DNA of 64,000 nt from Watersipora subatra. Its lineage: Eukaryota; Bryozoa; Gymnolaemata; Cheilostomatida; Watersiporidae. Below the pieces are notes generated by a model, which was not told where the DNA came from, made no database searches, and worked only from the letters and a program-made list of their open reading frames with translations. Made by a program: the position numbers and the translations under genes. How positions within the stretch are numbered: the first letter of the stretch is position 1; each line of letters starts with the position of its first letter. This document shows, piece by piece, positions 58,401-64,000 of the stretch. The stretch spans positions 57,523,196 through 57,587,195 of the forward strand of contig NC_088708.1 of the NCBI RefSeq assembly GCF_963576615.1, given 5' to 3'.

Positions 58401-61017
58401 AGCTTGCTTGGCAGCATCATAGGCCTGTTTTGATAACAGTGGTTCTGGCAGTTCTCTCAAGTAGTCCTTGAGCAGCCCTATAAACATGTTGGCCAGGTCA
58501 CAGCACAATTATGGGTAAGTTACATTATTACCAATTGATTAACTTTAAAATATCTATGAGCTTGGATTCATGCTCTCCTTATATATTTACATATAAAGAG
58601 AATATTAATCCAAGCTGTAAATATAAGTATTTTTACAGTATTCACAATATTAAATGTATTTATTGATAATATATATTCACAGGAAATATTAAATCCAAAC
58701 TACAAAAATATCTCCTGTAAAAAACTTATTTACAAGAATTCTTGGTACCAAAAGCATTGCACTTATCGGAGTACGGAAACATTTGTAGATGTATTATGTG
58801 TTGGACTTTTACAGCTGTGTACAGCTAGTATTAGAAGTTAAGTTAAATAAGATTATTGATTGTAAAATAACTAACGTACATACTGAGCGTTAACAACCAA
58901 TTTGGAATAAACTTTCTTTTAGTGATTCAGCTTCTTTCATTGTCACACAGCTCTTAATTATCACATCTCCTATATAACCTCAATATATGTCTACTTCATG
59001 AATAAATCAATTGCTATTTGTCTACATGTACCTATTAACAGTCCAACTTGTTTCTGATGGACTGAGTAGATCTTGTTTTCAGCACATGTTAACACATGAC
59101 TAGAAAGTCAACAAGAAACGTGTTATTCAAGCAATTGGAACACAGCAGCTGTAGTCTTCTTTTGGTACACTCTACCCACATGTTACATTCTCTTATATGA
59201 CAGTATTGATTATACCTGCTTACTATGACTAGTATACAGTGGGGAATAAATACCATGAGTACACAATTATTTTTTAAATTGGCATTGTGGGATCAATTAC
59301 TCACTGCATGCGTATAATAGATCTCTTCACTAGTAGCAAGCTGTTTTCTAGTAGCTAGTTGTAAGCATAAAGGGGGAAAGCGTTCCGATATTATATTTTC
59401 TATCACGCACAGGACCAATAAAGGCCAGAAATATTTTGTTCAATTGAGCATTGTAATTGTTTTAGACACGCTTGCAAAATTACTATTTTCATGTAGACCA
59501 CTCTGGGTACCCCAAACACCAGATCTCAGGCGATCCACTAAAGTGATAAAATCTCAGATAGAGTGCCCGGATGACTAAGAGGATTGTCCATGCATCCATA
59601 CAATTAGTTATAAGACTGTTTGCATCTTAAATGCTGTGGGTTGTGGGTCAGCACACTTTAAACCAATTTTACTATGCTAATAAATGACTCGGCAGCGTTG
59701 CTATTTCTAAAATTTGTTGCACGACCTGCAAACACAAATCCTCATAACTTTATTAAATTGGTTAATGATTTGTGCTTAATCTGACAGTATAATTTGAAGT
59801 TACCCTGGGTGTTGATCAAATATTGGAGGAATATTAAATTTATTGTTAGATGAGTAGATTCTCGGTACGAGATTAACTTTTTTTGTCGTTACATGTGAAT
59901 TTTTTTACACCCTGTATGCTGTATAGAATAAAAATAAAACGAGCTTGTTTTTAAAGGTCAGCTGACTGCGTATAATAACCACTTTTTTTTTAATGACCAT
60001 TTGTTTTTGTTGTCTGTTGAAGTCACTTGCAATCTACATTTAGACTTAGTTTACCTGTAATAGCGTGAATCTCTGGTACATTAACTGGTGACAGGTCAAT
60101 CAGATACGGATGTCGTTCAAACTCTTGTCGTAGCTGTTGTTTTTTTTTCGCAGAACCACAGAGACGGTAGATTCCTGTTACATCCATCCCTCTATTTTCT
60201 ACTTCTGAAACACACCTACTGACAAGCATCGGTATGCTAGTTTCTGTAGCTGCCCCTCTAGCCAAAACCTCTTTTAATGAGCGTCCAAATAAGTAGGATT
60301 TTGAGCTGTTATCTGGTTGAGCTTTACAGTAGCTGACTTCTATGTATAGGATGCCTCTTGGTTCGAGTTTTAAGGCACATTTATGGCTTTGTGGTCCTTC
60401 AGCTGATCTATTGAGAATATTTGTAAGCCGAACTGTTCCTGTAAAGCATAGACGATGTCGAATATTTGGGTCCCAGTGGTAAATCATGCAGACCAGGCTC
60501 ACCACGCCATTGGTCACCACCATGTCAAATGTCTCGTCCCAATCAAAGTTTATGGCTCCTGTTCTGATAACAGTTTTGGCTTGTTTTACATTATCTAGTT
60601 GTATCGTACAGTATAGGTCTCTAAGGCTGGTGCGAGATGACTTCAACCCGTGCCCGCAAAAGATCTTGAGTTTCATGCTGCCTTCTTGCATGCCTTCGGT
60701 GTTGGTTGTTCTGTCGTACTCCGGACGATAAAGTACAAAGTCTTCAGTCTTTAGTTTCATCGGCGTTCGAATAAGCAAAGGCAGGTCTCGAAGATATGAA
60801 TAGGCTGAGATGGCACTACTGTGTCCACCGCTAGATATACCAGAACTCTGTGGTTCAGATGTGTACGGTGGAAGTAGAGGAAGTGTTGACTGCTGAAGCA
60901 TCGCATCCACATTGTATGCTGACTCCATATTGTGTATGGCATCATTGAGAAGCTGCTCTTGTCGAAACAGCTCACCCTTGTAACCATCTAGCTCATTGCC
61001 GTCTCTTGTTGTTTGAT
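55473..61017 (-). CDS. SYDE: SYDE/SYD-1 family C2-RhoGAP protein, C-terminal part
   Basis: The visible minus-strand exons are 60055-61017, 58314-58477 and 55473-55706 (stop 55473-55475), with matching phases and 453 codons including the stop. The family organises presynaptic assembly and contains a C2 domain followed by a RhoGAP domain. Counting from the first visible residue, a linker includes DFVLYRPEYD. The C2 domain follows at about 115-230 (MKLKIFCGHGL to ILYIEVSYC). The RhoGAP starts near 245 with GIYRLCG (arginine finger kept), ITG spliced to LLKDYLRELPEPLL, and TTSNLAVCFGP with the conserved Asn. The first visible exon starts after a good acceptor (ATTGTAG), so the N-terminus lies upstream, outside the window or in an unrecognised exon. 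SYDE1 versus SYDE2 cannot be decided, since invertebrates usually have one gene. Confidence 0.9.
56361..56620 (+). repeat. Dispersed repeat, copy 2 (SYDE intron)
   Basis: This is the diverged counterpart of 54201-54480. It sits in the intron before the last SYDE exon, directly upstream of the pogo-like element. Confidence 0.6.
56811..58243. mobile_element. pogo/Tigger-like non-autonomous element (copy B) in SYDE intron
   Basis: The left end is ACCGTAAAATCTTTATAGG and the right end is GAGGTTTTACGGTA. The interior is parallel to copy A (6766-8095) and includes GAAGGCATGTTTTCATTTTATAACTAC-like blocks. Several GGCGTTCAAATAGAGGT motifs stand inside the right end. It is 1.43 kb, has no coding frame, and ends 65 bp from a SYDE splice donor. 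Confidence 0.75.
58478..60054. other. SYDE intron, one imperfect hairpin
   Basis: 58558-58617 forms an imperfect inverted repeat (AGCTTGGATT with AATCCAAGCT, plus CTCT with AGAG nearer the loop). Nothing else is recognised. Confidence 0.5.
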
Positions 61018-63375
61018 CTACAATGACACAGCAAAGTGAAGCCAAAATAAGGCAACACAGAAAACTTTAATTCTAACGATAAATTAATGTGATCCACAAA
61101 CATAAAGTGCCTCCTAAATGCACTAGACCTCAATGGACAGATAACAAAGAAATGATCAAATGATAAATGTTTTGGGATTTGGCTTCTGCTCTCATTACAA
61201 GACAAACTAAGAAAAAGCTGTTTGCCTTAAAAGCAGAATTGAATAACAAACTAAGCAGATTATCTATCATCTTTACATGCGTACTTTAACAGACATACAC
61301 TTTGTTACTATATTTTATTATGTTAAGGAACTTACTTGCATTGCTACATGTGTATTCATCGCTCGCCATTATGTTAGCAAGAAAACATTATTATATTACC
61401 ATATCTTGTACAAAAATCAATTTTTAATCGTTGCAATATTTATTGTGAGCTTTACACCAATAATTGTTTAGGATTTCATGAACGATTATGTGTACTTTGA
61501 TTTGCATTCTTATAGCATCGTTACATCTAAGGTAAGTTTTTGTACTTAAACGAAAATGTTTGTAGAAAATCAATGTGACATTCATGCTACTGATCAGTTA
61601 GCCACAAGAATGAGGGCTAATTTTACATAATAGCTTTGCAAGAATAAATTAAATACAAGAGGAGGACATTGAACTCAGCTAGACAGATCGATTTATTATA
61701 AAAGTGGTACATTATTAAAGTATTAACGCCTGTCGTCGCTGTGTACGCAAGCCATAAATTATTGCTGCTAGGACGGATGTTACCAGACATAGTTGTTACA
61801 CCTGAACTATCACGGCAGCCCAGCCATTGATTGTAAGTAATAAGATGCGCTTTAACTGTGTCAATACTATGTGTCATTAACACCATGGCTCATTTCCTTC
61901 CTTTTATCTTTTTTGCAAACCTCTGCTTGTCAACTGTGTAAATAAACCAGCGTAAATAAACAATATTTGCTAAACAAGACAGCTCTGCGAACTTTGCTTG
62001 TGTATGTGATTAGAAAGAAGTTGGCTGCTTGTTTAAATATGTCTTTTAAAAAGATGCTAAACTTTTATCAACCATTTTGTATTAGAATTAAACAAATAAA
62101 AAAGTTATAATTTCATGACCTCAAACTTTCGATGAAGGATATGCAGCAGTGAAATTTTACTTTTCAAGTACCTTTTTAGAGCTGAATTTGCTTCATAGTA
62201 GAATATTTATATTTTTAAGATGATCGGAATGTGCAAATAAAATTGCATAGGCGTCAGTTTCTTTTTTATTGTGTTGAAGTCGGGCATTAATGTCCACATT
62301 GCACGTACACCAAAACTGAAGTGCATACAGCTATTATCCATCTACAGAGGTTTTCTAATTGGCCATAAACTTTATTAGTTGGATTTACATGTGTTGATAT
62401 AATTCTTTTTGCATATGTAAAACATGTAGCACAATTTGTTTTCTTGTTAAAAATGAGCCTGCTTATCATGATTTTCGTCATCACAAAGCGTACATTTTTT
62501 GTCTTCATATTCGTTAGCTGATATAAATTGAGAATTTTTGTAAAATATATAGCGAGTCTCTCCAACAGCAGATGCAGCATACCGGAAGCCGTGGTGAAAT
62601 TAATAACAAAAAAGAAAGCAGCAATGATTACAGTTTGCTCGCTGTCTCAAATGTCATTCGGCGCCACTCCTTCTATAATTGCTCTATAAATATTATATCG
62701 CTATAACGACTTAGTAATGCCAAGTTTAGATAGCAATCAGTAGCGAGGGCAAGACACTATAGCTAAGTAGCCAATCAATAAAAGCACATCGGAGCAGCAA
62801 TAATTAAATTGTGAGGTGAAGATAGCCGAGTGATGCACATCCTGTGTAAATGAAAGGTAGAACTTGACTATCAAACGAATACATGTAACTAGCCATAATG
62901 GAAGAAGTGGCCAATCAATTAGACCGGTACCTGATAATCTTATAGTCTGGGCAGCAAGACTCTGCGTTGTTGCACAAGTTAATGTGTTGCAGGTTTAGAT
63001 ATAAATATTGCTGCATGTAACTCAAAGCTTCCATTTTGTGAGCAATAATTAAAGATTCTCACGCGATTCCATTGACCCTGTTCGCTTGGTTTAACAAGCT
63101 TGGCATTTGAAATTATTGAGAAATATAACACAGTTATAAAAGGAAGCAAACTAAATTGTATTTTGTTAGACTGTGAGGCTGGGAATAGTTGAAGGCAGTT
63201 AATAATGTTAATAGTCTGTGTGTATCATATGTAAAGAATGTCTGTATGACTGCTCTGTAGAAAAGTTAGTCAGGACTGACTAATCAGTGCGACTGCTGCA
63301 AATATTTAATAAGCTAAACCGATCGACCACCATGGTCTGGAATAAATATTAGATGAATTTTAATGTGAATGAATT
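61018..63375. other. Intron or upstream region of SYDE, nothing recognised
   Basis: AT-rich. No further exon with C2, PDZ or linker resemblance could be seen on the minus strand. The open frames present are short and unsupported. Confidence 0.45.
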
Positions 63376-63379
63376 TTAA

Positions 63380-63894
63380 CTCTTTCGCTACCGTATTAAA
63401 TTTTTACTGACTGATTATTTTGCCCAAATTAATGCAAACAGATTTTTTTTTAATTTTTAGTTTAGTCTTTAAGCAATATCTCAAGAATCAAAACAGATAT
63501 CGTTTTACTGTAAAATGCATCTTATTCAGAAAAAAATTCTCGACAAGATAAGTATAAAATTAGTAGTGAATCCCACTCTCGCAAAAATTTCTGACGCTTT
63601 CTTTGCGTTGAATGAACGCGGTGTGTCTCTTATTGCCATGACGATAACGATCTGGTTTACCCGTTTTGAAAAATAATTACAAAGGAAATTGTTGAGTCAA
63701 AATATTTTCTATTAGTTGCACCTGATTGCCAACAAAGTTGTTTCATTGGAGACAAAATTTGATTGGTTTAGCTAATGTGTGGGCTTTGTCATGAAAATAA
63801 AAGTGAAATGCTATTGATAAGCCGATACATCGGCTTATGGTCTGTACTTATATTACCGCCAAAGCCGATACATCAGCTTACAGTAGCGAAAGAG
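63380..63894. mobile_element. TTAA-flanked MITE, family D
   Basis: This 515-bp element starts CTCTTTCGCTACCGTA, ends TACAGTAGCGAAAGAG, and has TTAA at both borders (63376-63379 and 63895-63898). Internal GCCGATACATCGGC motifs lie near the right end. TTAACYCTTTCG-like ends are close to those of piggyBac-group elements. It is non-coding. Confidence 0.85.
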
Positions 63895-64000
63895 TTAATA
63901 CAGCTGACTAGCGGCAGTTCAAATCACATGTCGGCTGCCAGTTTTATAGACATCCTGTTTCAGGTGTCTGGCCCAATGCTTCAACGTGTTATGCTCATCT

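Overview
The window is nuclear DNA from an animal. It is AT-rich, its genes are split into many small GT-AG exons, and it is full of short inverted-repeat DNA transposons. Five protein-coding genes can be assembled exon by exon. All five belong to widely conserved animal families. Gene content and structure suggest an invertebrate bilaterian, possibly a spiralian, but the phylum cannot be settled from this sequence.

Layout: 1-13175 has no recognisable host gene and holds transposon copies (TTAA-flanked families, pogo/Tigger-like TA-flanked elements and one hAT element with a perfect 8-bp target duplication). 13176-17214 (+) is TEPP/SPMIP8, a sperm-flagellar microtubule inner protein, in 6 exons. 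18412-35365 (-) is heat shock factor HSF1, in 11 exons with large transposon-filled introns. 35697-49633 (+) is BOP1, a ribosome-biogenesis WD40 protein, in 17 exons. 49953-50787 (-) is SYS1, a Golgi membrane protein, in 3 exons. 52746-53190 is a LINE reverse-transcriptase tail. 55473-61017 (-) is the C-terminal C2-RhoGAP part of a SYDE/SYD-1 synaptic protein, in 3 visible exons. 61018-64000 holds only one TTAA-flanked MITE.

Arrangement: HSF1 and BOP1 are head to head with 331 bp between their start codons, the same divergent arrangement as in mammals. TEPP/HSF1 and BOP1/SYS1 are tail to tail. No new enzyme system or gene cluster was found. The most notable points are the conserved HSF1-BOP1 promoter pair, an NRF1-like palindrome inside it, perfect intronic hairpins in HSF1, duplicated splice sites in BOP1, and at least four unrelated non-autonomous families that all use TTAA targets.
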